A DNA stretch of 35,028 bases from an uncultured Lachnospiraceae bacterium (GTDB taxonomy: Bacteria; Bacillota; Clostridia; Lachnospirales; Lachnospiraceae), in the NCBI GenBank assembly GCA_900317915.1, contig ONIO01000013.1, positions 1 through 35,028 of the forward strand, given 5' to 3'. This document shows positions 8,117-16,305 of this stretch, in pieces (position 1 is the first letter of the stretch; each line of letters starts with the position of its first letter). A model generated the notes under the pieces. That model ran no database searches and had not been told where the DNA came from. It saw only the letters and a list, made by a program, of their open reading frames with translations. The position numbers were made by a program, and so were the translations under genes.

Positions 8117-8941
8117 TTATTCGAAGATCTCTGGGAAGAGTTCCATGAAGTCGCCTGACTCGATGATCACCGGCTTTCTCGTGGACTCTTTGGCATGCTC
8201 ATCCATGGTATGCTTGAGACGTGCCTTCATCTCGGACTTGGACAGGTCATAGGTATTGAGGTAGACACTTCGCATATCTACAGAAAGGGCAGATCCCACA
8301 TCCGCCTGGAAGTCATTCCCAATCATGATACAGTCCTTAGCCTCTAGTCCATTCTCCTCTAAGAGAAGCTCCATGAAGGATCTCTGTGGCTTCTTCATCT
8401 CCTTTTCCGAGGAAAGATAAACCCCGTCGAAGTATTTCATCAAACCACACTGCTCAATCTCTGGAATCGTAAATAGAGCCTGGGCATTGGAAAGAAGGTA
8501 GATCCGCTTTCCATTTTCTCTCAAGGCTTCTAAGGTCTCGATGACACCTGGATATACTTCCATGCGTTCCCTTGACAATACACGGAACATATTGGACAAG
8601 TCTGCAATCCACTGAGAATGTACCAATTCGTCAACGGACATCACTGCTACAGGTGTACGAACCGAATGATGATGCTCAGCCTCAATTAGGAGGCGGGCAA
8701 ATACCCGGGCCAGGTCAATCTCAGGAAATCCATATCCGGTTCGCTCTGTCAGGATTCTCTCCTCTTCATGAACCATCTCTACGTAACGCATCTGTAAGTC
8801 TACCGAATCATAGTCTGCACCGTAGCAGGCATAGTAGTCTGCTATTGCCTTCCAGAGCTCTGGGATATTCTCATCTGTCACAATATCAATCAGTGTTCCA
8901 TAGAGATCAAATATATAATTTTTAGCATCATTTATCTGCAT
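8117..8941 (-). CDS. HAD-superfamily hydrolase
   Basis: 274-aa HAD-like protein. Motif I is FDLYGTLID with nucleophile D12 but tyrosine instead of the usual second aspartate (DxY rather than DxD), a form seen in haloacid-dehalogenase-type members. Motif II is LLSNAQ, the motif III lysine lies in EKEMKKPQRS, and motif IV is IGNDFQADV. The alpha-helical cap lies between motifs I and II. The substrate cannot be assigned: most relatives are phosphatases of small metabolites, but the DxY form makes that less certain. The start ATG has a strong AGGAGGAAAA ribosome-binding site. It is convergent to mutS2 and downstream of the amylase gene, from which it is 139 bp away. Confidence 0.85.
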   Translation of the reverse strand: MQINDAKNYIFDLYGTLIDIVTDENIPELWKAIADYYACYGADYDSVDLQMRYVEMVHEEERILTERTGYGFPEIDLARVFARLLIEAEHHHSVRTPVAVMSVDELVHSQWIADLSNMFRVLSRERMEVYPGVIETLEALRENGKRIYLLSNAQALFTIPEIEQCGLMKYFDGVYLSSEKEMKKPQRSFMELLLEENGLEAKDCIMIGNDFQADVGSALSVDMRSVYLNTYDLSKSEMKARLKHTMDEHAKESTRKPVIIESGDFMELFPEIFE

Positions 8942-9080
8942 TTTTCCTCCTATTCTCCCCTTCTTTTAACATTCCCCTTCGTATTCTCCTTAGTTATTCA
9001 CATAACTTTTGAATTTTCCACTTCTTTTTATACAGTGGTTCTTATTTCTTATATACCGTCATAATCTGTATTCTCTGCAC
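8942..9080. other. Intergenic, small hairpin AGTTAT-TCAC-ATAACT at 8992-9007
   Basis: Between amylase and the HAD gene on the minus strand. It holds one 6-bp hairpin with a GTGA loop in the RNA sense. No clear terminator for the amylase and no consensus promoter for the HAD gene was seen, so readthrough is possible. Confidence 0.4.
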
Positions 9081-10760
9081 TTACTGCAGTATTGCAGTTC
9101 CATAGGCCGGAAGAATCAGCTTGCCCTCCTTCACTTCTACCTTGGACTTACCAGTTACTAAAACACCTACAAGGCTTGCCTTGGCTAATTCCCCTGTGAG
9201 CTTCACGGTCTGCTTTTCTCCTGATGTATTGACGAAGATTGTAAGGGCCTTTTCTCCTTTTATTTCCTCTGACATCCCATCTGGAATCGTCTCAGGAACC
9301 GTCTTTTGGATAGCCATTACCTTACTGGTAGACAGATCCGCTAAAGCCTTGGTCTCTCCTCTTGCAATTAATGGGAAGCGATTACGTAGCTGGATGGACT
9401 CCTTCATATAATTATAGATGGAGTAGGCATCCTTCTTTTCTTTCCCCAGGGAGCCATAAGGCATCTCCTGCATCTCGGCTCCAACCGCTGGCTTACACAT
9501 GCCACTGGCATCCTGGTCCTTTTCCCACTGCATTGGTAGTCTCTTATTAGGATCCTCTCCAGAGCCCTTCATGCCAAGCTCTTCTCCATAATAGAGATAG
9601 GAGCGACCAGACATGAGATTATTAATGCCCCAGGAGACTTCCACCTGGGATCTTGCAGTATCGCCATTGTAGTAGCCTGCAGACCGATTCATGTCATGGT
9701 TCACATAGAATGGTGCACCAACATAGGCTGGGTTTATATTTCTCTCTAACTCTTCTGTCTCCTGCATGGACTGAGCCAGGAGGTCAGCTCCTCGCGTGCC
9801 TCTAACAGTTTTCGTGATGTAGCCGTCAGATCCGGCATAGTCGAAGTCAAAGGTACTCTCGATTCCACTGGATAAGTACTTACTGTAGACATCCTCAGAG
9901 GTCCATACCTCAGCCACAATGGTGGCATCGGACTTCTTAGCCTTCACCATATCATTGAACCACTTCAGATCCTGGGTATTGGTGCCATCATTTCCTGTGG
10001 AATACTGGGATGCGGCATCCATGCGGAAGCCATCCACTCCATGCTTAAACCAGAAGCTTGTGATATCATCGAACTCCTTACGAACTGCTTCATTCTCAAG
10101 ATTCAAGTCTGGCATCTCGCTCCAGAAGCGGGACTCATAGTACCAGTTACAGCCATCGATTTTGGTATAGCCAGTTTTACTCTCTCGAGAGAAGTTATAA
10201 TAATTCACATAGGGACAAGCACTGGGATCTGGATCTGCATCACCGATGGACTTTAGATACTTCACCGCTTCCTGAAACCAAGGGTGCTTGGATGAAGTAT
10301 GATTCATAACAAAGTCGATGATGACGCGGATGCCTCTCTTATGGCAGGCCTCTACCATCTCGTCGAAGTCCTCCATGGTGCCATAGTCCGGATCGATTGC
10401 ACAGTAGTCTGTCACATCATACTTGTGATAGGTGGTGGATGGCATGATCGGCATAAGCCAGATGGCATCACAGCCCAGGTCATCCTCTGTCTTCGGATCT
10501 CCATCATTGATATAATCCAGTTTCTTGGTGACACCCTTCAGGTCTCCGATTCCATCCTTATTCGTATCGTAGTAGGAATAGACGAAGATCTCGTAGGCGG
10601 ATCCGTATTTATCCTGTATATTCTTTTGCTTGGTCTTATGATTCACTGTAATCATCTGGGACTGAAGCTTTTTTTCTGTACTACTTTTCTTACCGCAGCC
10701 TGGAAGTAAGCTTCCTACAACTGCTGCCGCAAGGAAGAGCGCTACTAGTTTCTTTCTCAT
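9081..10760 (-). CDS. Secreted lipoprotein alpha-amylase, GH13 family
   Basis: 559-aa alpha-glucan hydrolase. A signal peptide ends in the lipobox LLPGC (C22), so the protein should be anchored on the outer face of the membrane. The (beta/alpha)8 barrel shows the GH13 regions: DFVMNH (D149), GFRMDAA (nucleophile D248), IVAEVW (acid/base E284) and NHD (D356). The opening YSYYDTNKDGIGDLKG, with its calcium-site pattern, and the short C-terminal beta domain point to an oligo-1,6-glucosidase or neopullulanase-like or maltodextrin-cleaving subgroup. The exact specificity cannot be read. It follows malG after a terminator and would supply maltodextrins to the adjacent transporter. GGAAAGG precedes the ATG. 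Confidence 0.92.
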   Translation of the reverse strand: MRKKLVALFLAAAVVGSLLPGCGKKSSTEKKLQSQMITVNHKTKQKNIQDKYGSAYEIFVYSYYDTNKDGIGDLKGVTKKLDYINDGDPKTEDDLGCDAIWLMPIMPSTTYHKYDVTDYCAIDPDYGTMEDFDEMVEACHKRGIRVIIDFVMNHTSSKHPWFQEAVKYLKSIGDADPDPSACPYVNYYNFSRESKTGYTKIDGCNWYYESRFWSEMPDLNLENEAVRKEFDDITSFWFKHGVDGFRMDAASQYSTGNDGTNTQDLKWFNDMVKAKKSDATIVAEVWTSEDVYSKYLSSGIESTFDFDYAGSDGYITKTVRGTRGADLLAQSMQETEELERNINPAYVGAPFYVNHDMNRSAGYYNGDTARSQVEVSWGINNLMSGRSYLYYGEELGMKGSGEDPNKRLPMQWEKDQDASGMCKPAVGAEMQEMPYGSLGKEKKDAYSIYNYMKESIQLRNRFPLIARGETKALADLSTSKVMAIQKTVPETIPDGMSEEIKGEKALTIFVNTSGEKQTVKLTGELAKASLVGVLVTGKSKVEVKEGKLILPAYGTAILQ

Positions 10761-10824
10761 GGTCTACCTTTCCATATTACTAGAAGAATCAATGTGCCGA
10801 TTCGTTATCACTCCTTGATTCGAT

Positions 10825-10862
10825 AAAAAATAGGCGATGCAGCTTATTGTCACTGCACCGCC
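10825..10862 (-). terminator. Intrinsic terminator between malG and the amylase gene
   Basis: In the RNA sense, GGCGGTGCAG (10853-10862) pairs with CTGCATCGCC (10833-10842) with one G-U pair, followed by TATTTTTT (T-run at 10825-10830). The amylase would be expressed by partial readthrough or from a promoter I could not identify in the 63 bp that follow. Confidence 0.8.
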
Positions 10863-10876
10863 CATCTTTTGACTGA

Positions 10877-11755
10877 TTAACCCTTTACAGCACCACCCAT
10901 ACCATCGACATAACATCTCTGCATGAGAAGGAAGAGGATTGCAATTGGGATGGATACCACAACTGCTGCCGCAGCGAAGCAGTTGAAATACTGGTGGATG
11001 TACTCCTTCTGGAGCATGTTCCACATACCCATGGCTACTGTAAATTGATCCGAATTGGCCTTACAGATGACTCGGGCGAAGATGAAGTCTACCCAAGGTG
11101 CAATGAAGGCTGTTAATACGGTATATACGATAATTGGCTTAGACAGCGGCATTGTAATCTTAGTGAATACCTGCCACTGGGTTGCTCCATCAAGTAAAGC
11201 TGCCTCATCGAGAGAACGAGGTACTGTGTCGAAGAAGCCCTTCGCGATGTAGAAGCCAAGTCCGGCACTACCTGAATATACAAGAATCAGACCTACCTTA
11301 ATCATATTGCCTTCTGTTAAGCCGATGGCCTTCAGGATGAAGTAGACGGCTACCATGGACATGAATCCAGGGAACAGTGTCAGTGTCATGGCCATATTCA
11401 TAAATGGCTTACGCATCTTGAAGCGAAGTCGAGACATACAGTAGGACACAGACAGTGTGAAGAAGGTAGCAATCAAGCATGAGAAGATTGCAACGATAAA
11501 GGTATTCATGAACATACGTGGGAAGTTCAATGCGGAGTGATCCGTAAAGAGCTTGACATAGTTTGCAAACGTATATTCCTTCGGGAAGAAGGACTTTACA
11601 TAAGAGCCCTTCTCAGCTCTAAAACTCATCAGGAAGATCCATACAATTGGAAGGACCCAGATGAAGGATAGCACTGCTAAAAAGATGTGTACCAGAGTAT
11701 CAACCAGAGTTGCTTTCATACCGCCAACTCGAACGGCCTTTTTCTTAGTCTCCAT
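10877..11755 (-). CDS. malG: Maltodextrin-type ABC transporter permease, MalG-like
   Basis: About 292-aa inner-membrane permease with six predicted membrane segments, the first around FLAVLSFIWVLPIVWIFLMS. The cytoplasmic EAA loop that contacts the ATPase is DEAALLDGATQWQVFTKITM, followed by PLSKP. It closes in MGGAVKG as MalG proteins do. It pairs with MalF and MalE. The ATG at 11753-11755 overlaps the malF stop (TGATG). A GTG three bases upstream is equally possible, and AGGAGG within the malF tail could serve either. No ATP-binding subunit is encoded nearby, so a shared ATPase of the MsmX type is likely used. Confidence 0.9.
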   Translation of the reverse strand: METKKKAVRVGGMKATLVDTLVHIFLAVLSFIWVLPIVWIFLMSFRAEKGSYVKSFFPKEYTFANYVKLFTDHSALNFPRMFMNTFIVAIFSCLIATFFTLSVSYCMSRLRFKMRKPFMNMAMTLTLFPGFMSMVAVYFILKAIGLTEGNMIKVGLILVYSGSAGLGFYIAKGFFDTVPRSLDEAALLDGATQWQVFTKITMPLSKPIIVYTVLTAFIAPWVDFIFARVICKANSDQFTVAMGMWNMLQKEYIHQYFNCFAAAAVVVSIPIAILFLLMQRCYVDGMGGAVKG

Positions 11756-13119
11756 CACATGAATGCCTCCTCATTCTTATAGGATCCGGAATTCCGGTAG
11801 GTTACAAGAGCGATAATAGATAGAACAACGAAGGTCAGGATACCGATAACTGCACCAACATTGAAGTACTGCTGTTCTACCGTCAGCTTAAACAACCAGG
11901 TAACCAGCAGATCCGTTTTACCTGCTGTGTTTCCGACTGGTGTGGGGCCACCACCGGTAAGCAGATAAATGACATTGAAGTTGTTGACGTTACCTGTGAA
12001 AGCTGTAATGAGATAAGGAGTAGTTACGAAAAGCATGTACGGAAGTGTGATCTTAAAGAAGATCGTGACCGGACCTGCACCATCCACTTTCGCTGCCTCG
12101 TATAACTCCGAGGGGATATTCTGTAGGATACCTGTTACCTGAAGCATGGTATATGGAATACCAACCCAGAGGTTAACAACGATAACTGTAACTCTTGCCC
12201 ATGCCGCATTGGATAGCCAAGGAATTGGGCTTGAGATAATACCTGCATTCTGTAGCATAACATTAACTGCACCGTGATCCTGCAGCATGATGCTGATGAT
12301 CATTAAGGATACGAACTGTGGTACAGCAACAGATAATACGAAGAAGAATCTCCACATGGACTTCAGACGGGTACGCTTTCTGTTAATCAGCATAGCCAGG
12401 ATCATACCCATGATGTAGTTCAGGAAAGTTGCGAAGATTGCCCAGACGATGGTCCAGATCAATACTCCCCAGAACTGCTTACCTGTATCAGAACGGAAGT
12501 CTAATACTTCAGCGAAAACCTTCAGGCCAACCCAATCGAAGAGGACCTGATGATCACCCTTCTTAGAATAGTTGGTGAAAGCCATGAGAATCATATAGCA
12601 CAGTGGAATAATATTTAAGAATAAGATTCCAAGGGATGGAAGAAACATCAGTGTGCAGTGGAGATTCTTATCAAAGAGGCTTGCGATATCCTCCTTCAGA
12701 GTAGGAATCTCGCGACCCTCTTCCTGATAGGTCTGTAGCTTATATGCATGCTTCAGCTGAAGAGCCCAGAATACGATAAAAGCCAGTGTCAAAAAGATGG
12801 TGGCAACGGCATATAATAGGATTAGTACAGAATTATCTCCCTGGGTATACTCATATACACCAGCGGCTTCGTTCCATACCTCGCCCTGTTTCTGGGTTCC
12901 CAGACTACCGATCAGTGATAGATTATGGAATCCGCTGTTTACCATGAAGAGGATATATCCCACTTCAATTAAGAGCATGAGGATACCCTTCACCACCTGC
13001 TTACGCATGATACAGCCAAATCCGCAGATAATCACTGATAATTTCGTAAAGAGATCACCTTTGGTAAATGCCTTCTTTAACGCATAGGGGTCATCTACTT
13101 TGATTTTTTTCTTTCCCAT
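11755..13119 (-). CDS. malF: Maltodextrin-type ABC transporter permease, MalF-like
   Basis: 454-aa permease, longer than the common 290-320 aa sugar permeases. The extra N-terminal 150 residues carry additional membrane segments (GILMLLIEVGYILFMV and VLILLYAVATIFLTLAFIV), an arrangement known from MalF proteins. The EAA loop reads LYEAAKVDGAGPVTIFFKIT, then LP. The start follows GAGGAGAAAGAGGA. It is coupled to malG by a stop-start overlap. Upstream lies a 457-bp gap with two terminators, a promoter and a structured leader, so malFG is controlled partly apart from malE. Confidence 0.92.
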   Translation of the reverse strand: MGKKKIKVDDPYALKKAFTKGDLFTKLSVIICGFGCIMRKQVVKGILMLLIEVGYILFMVNSGFHNLSLIGSLGTQKQGEVWNEAAGVYEYTQGDNSVLILLYAVATIFLTLAFIVFWALQLKHAYKLQTYQEEGREIPTLKEDIASLFDKNLHCTLMFLPSLGILFLNIIPLCYMILMAFTNYSKKGDHQVLFDWVGLKVFAEVLDFRSDTGKQFWGVLIWTIVWAIFATFLNYIMGMILAMLINRKRTRLKSMWRFFFVLSVAVPQFVSLMIISIMLQDHGAVNVMLQNAGIISSPIPWLSNAAWARVTVIVVNLWVGIPYTMLQVTGILQNIPSELYEAAKVDGAGPVTIFFKITLPYMLFVTTPYLITAFTGNVNNFNVIYLLTGGGPTPVGNTAGKTDLLVTWLFKLTVEQQYFNVGAVIGILTFVVLSIIALVTYRNSGSYKNEEAFM

Positions 13120-13144
13120 TCCTCTTTCTCCTCTAATTACTTAA

Positions 13145-13235
13145 TTACATTTTTAAAATGTAAACCTTACCTGCACTTTATTGTAAAAGCCATAGGATAA
13201 CCTTCATCGCAATTGTTATCCTTGGTCTACATTTT
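13145..13235 (-). promoter_or_regulatory. Candidate structured leader of malF with alternative helices
   Basis: In the RNA sense, AAAATGTAGACC (13235-13224) can pair with GGTTTACATTTT (13166-13155) over 12 bp with one G-U pair. This encloses an inner hairpin GGATAAC/GTTATCC (13215-13221 with 13195-13201). The same 3' arm can instead pair with AAAATGTAA just downstream (13153-13145). The two helices exclude each other, and the second ends about 15 nt before the ribosome-binding site. This is a switch-like layout; the function is inferred. Confidence 0.45.
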
Positions 13236-13236
13236 C

Positions 13237-13248
13237 GGGAACGTTATC
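13237..13248. promoter_or_regulatory. GGGAACGTTATC, LacI-family-like half-palindrome
   Basis: An imperfect palindrome with a central AACGTT, a form typical of LacI/CcpA-family operators, in the malF leader. A related GATAACG occurs before the amylase gene (about 10803). Weak evidence; it differs from the CGAAA-N-TTTCG sites at malE. Confidence 0.25.
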
Positions 13249-13258
13249 GAATCTCTTG

Positions 13259-13295
13259 AAAAAATAAAACCAAGCCCTGCTGCTTGCTCGGTTTT
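13259..13295 (-). terminator. Intrinsic terminator in the malF leader
   Basis: In the RNA sense, AAAACCGAGC (13295-13286) pairs with GCTTGGTTTT (13275-13266) with one G-U pair, followed by ATTTTTT. It lies between the malF promoter and malF, so it is either a backup terminator for malE or an attenuator of malF. Confidence 0.75.
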
Positions 13296-13305
13296 ATGAT
13301 TCCCC

Positions 13306-13353
13306 CGAAACCTTTCATACAGTGCTTATAGACAGGCACTCTCTCGAGTGCAA
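13306..13353 (-). promoter_or_regulatory. malF promoter with palindromes
   Basis: Minus-strand -35 TTGCAC (13348-13353), 17-bp spacer, -10 TATAAG (13325-13330). The -35 and spacer hold a palindrome, GCACTC-N4-GAGTGC (13336-13351). At the expected transcription start lies CGAAA-CC-TTTCA (13306-13317), a degenerate form of the operator seen at malE. Confidence 0.55.
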
Positions 13354-13410
13354 GCCGATAAACATTGTACATAAAGGGTTTTTGTATAAAAAAAGGGGTA
13401 TTACTTTGTG

Positions 13411-13448
13411 AAAAAGAGGCCGGACGGGTCATAATCCGTCCGACCCTC
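13411..13448 (-). terminator. Intrinsic terminator after malE
   Basis: In the RNA sense, a GAGG..CGGACGG arm pairs with CCGTCCG..CCTC across the loop ATTATGAC, followed by TTTTT (13411-13415 on the plus strand as A-run). It ends most malE transcripts before malF, which would keep the binding protein in excess over the permeases. Confidence 0.85.
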
Positions 13449-13576
13449 TGATCAATTACTTTTACTGGAATTAGATTTATGAATTCCAATTACGGAATGC
13501 TGCATAGATTCGATTGGTTGAATAAGAATTCGACTACCGATTCTAAGTATAGCTTTCCTGAATTAGTAATTAGTAA

Positions 13577-14818
13577 TTAGTGCTTGTTAGCAAGCTCGTT
13601 GAACTTAGCAGTCTGCTCAGATGCGTTTGCGTGAGTTACCTTAGTATCATCTGTAGCAGTGAATGCCTTACCCATTGCTGCAGCTGGATCCCACCAAGAA
13701 CCCATCTCAGAGAATACAGGCTGGAGAACAGATGCATTGTTGATTGTATCGTTCTGAACCTTAGCTGCTGGGTTAGAAGAAGCATCTACATCTGCAATTG
13801 TAGGGATGATAGCTCTCTCATCGAAGTGAGCCTTCTGAGCATCCTTAGATCCAAGGTACAGTGCAAGTGCAACTGCTTCCTTCTGGTTCTTGCAGTTAGG
13901 GTTAACACCGATTGCCTTAGATCCTGCGAAAGCCTTCATCTGCTTCTGCTCACCATTGATGGTGATTGTAGGAGCAACAGTTACGCCCAGGTTATCGCCA
14001 AGAGCTTCCTTCATGTTTTTGTAATCCCAAGTACCAGAGAAGCAAGCCTTGATATCGCCAGCCTTCATAGCTGCGGTATTATCGTACTTATCAACACCAG
14101 AATCAACGAAGTTAGGATTTGCTGCTAGGTCAACCAGGTAATTTGTTACTGGATCAGCCTTCTCAGCAGACAGATCGATACCAGCCTTCTGATCCTGACC
14201 ATCAGCGCCGAAGAATGTTGTGCCGTTTGCTGCATACATTGCACCGATGTACCAAGAGTTGCTAAGAGGGAAGCCTACCTTACCCTTTTTAAGCATTGTA
14301 TCCAGATTCTTAACATCATCTTCTGTGAATACTGACTTATCATAGTACATGAACCATGTATTACCTGTGAATGGAACACCGTAAACAGATCCATCATATG
14401 TTACTGAGTTAACCATTGCCTCAGAGTTCATGCTCTTGACCTGATCCAGTGTATCGCCGCCAAGTTTAGAAATAGCATTAGCAGCTACCAGGCTAGGAAT
14501 CTGGTCATTAGCGAACATGTAAACATCAGCAGCCTTAGAAGCATCCTCTGTTACGTTCTTACCAGCATCTCCCTCTGAGCATACTGCATATTTGAACTCA
14601 AGCTTCATATCTGGGTTAGCCTTAGCGAATGCCTCGCACTGCTCTTTCAGCCAGTGGCAATCATCATTCTGATCTTCCTGAGGACCCCAAACAGTAAGTG
14701 TAACCTTTCCGTTGGATGTGCTCTTCTTTGCACTGCCTGATCCAGACTTTGTTCCACAACCAACCATGGATGTTACCATGAGTGCGGCCATTAAACCTGC
14801 AACAACTTTCTTTCTCAT
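13577..14818 (-). CDS. malE: Maltodextrin-type ABC transporter solute-binding lipoprotein, MalE-like
   Basis: 413-aa extracellular binding protein. A signal peptide with lipobox MVGC (C21) is followed by a serine- and lysine-rich linker. The mature domain opens with KVTLTVWGPQEDQ and has the substrate-binding-protein pattern (VYGVPFTGNTWFMYYDKSVF; later FSGTWDYKNMKEAL). ATG at 14816-14818 was chosen over a frame extending 90 bases upstream because a lipoprotein signal starts there and AAGGGAAAATT precedes it. Maltodextrin as ligand is inferred from the neighbouring malFG and amylase genes. It is transcribed from its own promoter, divergent from the LacI-type regulator, and ends in a strong terminator. 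Confidence 0.92.
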   Translation of the reverse strand: MRKKVVAGLMAALMVTSMVGCGTKSGSGSAKKSTSNGKVTLTVWGPQEDQNDDCHWLKEQCEAFAKANPDMKLEFKYAVCSEGDAGKNVTEDASKAADVYMFANDQIPSLVAANAISKLGGDTLDQVKSMNSEAMVNSVTYDGSVYGVPFTGNTWFMYYDKSVFTEDDVKNLDTMLKKGKVGFPLSNSWYIGAMYAANGTTFFGADGQDQKAGIDLSAEKADPVTNYLVDLAANPNFVDSGVDKYDNTAAMKAGDIKACFSGTWDYKNMKEALGDNLGVTVAPTITINGEQKQMKAFAGSKAIGVNPNCKNQKEAVALALYLGSKDAQKAHFDERAIIPTIADVDASSNPAAKVQNDTINNASVLQPVFSEMGSWWDPAAAMGKAFTATDDTKVTHANASEQTAKFNELANKH

Positions 14819-14935
14819 AATTTTCCCTTTTCCTTTCTTTCCATAACTATTATGAAAACTGGTTAATTTAACTCCCATTCCCGAATCGCCTCGTTTCTCT
14901 TGTTCCACTCCTCTACAGTAGGAAAGAGATATTTG

Positions 14936-14956
14936 CGAAACTTTCGGAAACTTTCG
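14936..14956. promoter_or_regulatory. Tandem operator palindromes at the malE promoter
   Basis: CGAAA-C-TTTCG (14936-14946) overlaps by one base with GGAAA-C-TTTCG (14946-14956). Together they form an exact 10-bp tandem repeat of GAAACTTTCG. They lie about +7 to +27 from the expected malE start point, where a bound repressor would block transcription. The most likely ligand is the divergent LacI-family protein. Confidence 0.65.
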
Positions 14957-14969
14957 TTCTTTGACTATA

Positions 14970-14998
14970 ATTTAATCCTTACCGCACATATTTGTCAA
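14970..14998 (-). promoter_or_regulatory. malE promoter
   Basis: Minus-strand -35 TTGACA (14993-14998, perfect), 17-bp spacer, -10 TTAAAT (14970-14975). The operator pair follows directly downstream. Confidence 0.6.
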
Positions 14999-15082
14999 TA
15001 TTATTTGAATATTTGGCTTCGTTTCGTCATTTATGACAATTTACTTTTGCTGGCACTATTTTCGCTTTTTTTCGAAAATGTA

Positions 15083-15111
15083 TTGCGAAACCGAATTCTT
15101 GTTATTATAAT
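15083..15111 (+). promoter_or_regulatory. Promoter of the LacI-family regulator
   Basis: Plus-strand -35 TTGCGA (15083-15088), 17-bp spacer, perfect -10 TATAAT (15106-15111), about 80 bp before the start codon. Confidence 0.7.
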
Positions 15112-15127
15112 AGCCCTAGATTTGTTT

Positions 15128-15138
15128 CGAAAGTTTCG
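15128..15138. promoter_or_regulatory. Operator palindrome CGAAA-G-TTTCG at the regulator promoter
   Basis: The same palindrome as at malE, about +10 from the expected start point, flanked by GTTT and TGAAAC that extend the symmetry. It suggests that the regulator controls its own gene as well as malE. Confidence 0.6.
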
Positions 15139-15192
15139 TGAAACATATGCATGTGAATCAGATACAGATTTCTTATACGAATGGGAGAAGGT

Positions 15193-16305
15193 ATGGCTAC
15201 AATCAAAGACATTGCGGATCGCCTCGGGGTGTCCGTCAGCACTGTCTCTAAGGGCCTAAACGGAGCCAAGGATATTAGCGAATCCGTACGACAACAAGTC
15301 CTGGATACGGCTGTGGAGATGGGCTATAAGAGCAAGAGACGAAGTAAGGATCATAAGAAGAAACTTTGTCTCTTTATTGAAAATATGGATTTTGAATCCG
15401 TTAATCAGTTTGGATATGAAATCATCTTAGGATTTAAACAAGCGGCTTTTAAAGAGAGATACGATATCACCGTTCTTCCAGTAAGCTCCGAGTTCCAGAA
15501 GAATGAATCCTACGATACTTATATGCTGAGAAATCACTATAGTGGTTCCTTCATTGTTGGTTTTTCACTTGAAGATCCATGGATGAGTCAGTTCCAGGAT
15601 ACGAAGTTTCCTACTGTCTTATTAGATAATTTCGTTGAGATTAATAAGAATGTTGCCTATATCGGAACAGACTCCGAAGAAGGAATCGATATGGCCTTAG
15701 ATCATCTCTATAAATTAGGACATCGTAAGATTGCCTTCTTAGACGGCTCTGTAAACTCAATGATTTCAGACCAGAGAATGTCTGCATATCTAAAGAGTAT
15801 GGCTAATCATGGTCTTACAATTGATCCTGATATGGCTGTATACGGTTATTTCGTTGCTGATGCAGCCAAGTACCATGTACCTGGTTTTATTGACAAGGGA
15901 GCCACAGCAATCCTCTGTGGAAATGATTTAATAGCAACAGGCGTCATCGCAGAGTGCATGACATTAGGATATCGAGTGCCTGAGGATATCAGCGTCATTG
16001 GCTTTGATGATCTCCCAGTATCACAACACCTGAATCCACCCCTAACTACCGTACGACAGGATCGTCTGGAATTAGGTAAATGTGGTTATTATATCCTGGA
16101 TAATCTGATGCAGCATGTGTCTCTTAGTAAGAATCTCCTGCGTCCTCAATTAGTTCTTAGAGAATCCACCGCAGAAGCAGTTGAGAGAGAAGTGATTAAA
16201 CACGAAGAAGAAAAGGATTCTGTAATCAACCAAAATGTTGCTCTTTATGAGCAGACTTCCAAAAAAGCCCTCATTGATTCCATCCAAAAGGGATTAAAGG
16301 ACTAG
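15193..16305 (+). CDS. LacI-family transcriptional regulator of the maltodextrin module
   Basis: 370-aa repressor. The N-terminal LacI helix-turn-helix reads ATIKDIADRLGVSVSTVSKG, then LNG. It is followed by the hinge (DISESVRQQVLDTAVEMGYK) and a periplasmic-binding-like effector domain (VIGFDDLPVSQHLNPPLTTV). ATG at 15193 was chosen over one at 15181 because the family begins MATIKDIA and GGGAGAAGG lies just upstream. It is divergent from malE, with shared-type palindromes at both promoters, so it probably represses malE and itself and responds to maltose or a maltodextrin. A roughly 40-residue tail after LRES is longer than in typical members. It could be called MalR, but that is inferred from context. 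Confidence 0.88.
   Translation: MATIKDIADRLGVSVSTVSKGLNGAKDISESVRQQVLDTAVEMGYKSKRRSKDHKKKLCLFIENMDFESVNQFGYEIILGFKQAAFKERYDITVLPVSSEFQKNESYDTYMLRNHYSGSFIVGFSLEDPWMSQFQDTKFPTVLLDNFVEINKNVAYIGTDSEEGIDMALDHLYKLGHRKIAFLDGSVNSMISDQRMSAYLKSMANHGLTIDPDMAVYGYFVADAAKYHVPGFIDKGATAILCGNDLIATGVIAECMTLGYRVPEDISVIGFDDLPVSQHLNPPLTTVRQDRLELGKCGYYILDNLMQHVSLSKNLLRPQLVLRESTAEAVEREVIKHEEEKDSVINQNVALYEQTSKKALIDSIQKGLKD

Noticed and set aside
14819-14908. N-terminal extension of malE by 30 codons
   Set aside because: It would place the lipoprotein signal inside the protein. The start at 14818 has a ribosome-binding site.
14961-14975. Plus-strand TTGACTATAAT, seemingly -35 and -10 of a promoter
   Set aside because: The two boxes have no spacer between them. 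The proper regulator promoter is at 15083-15111.
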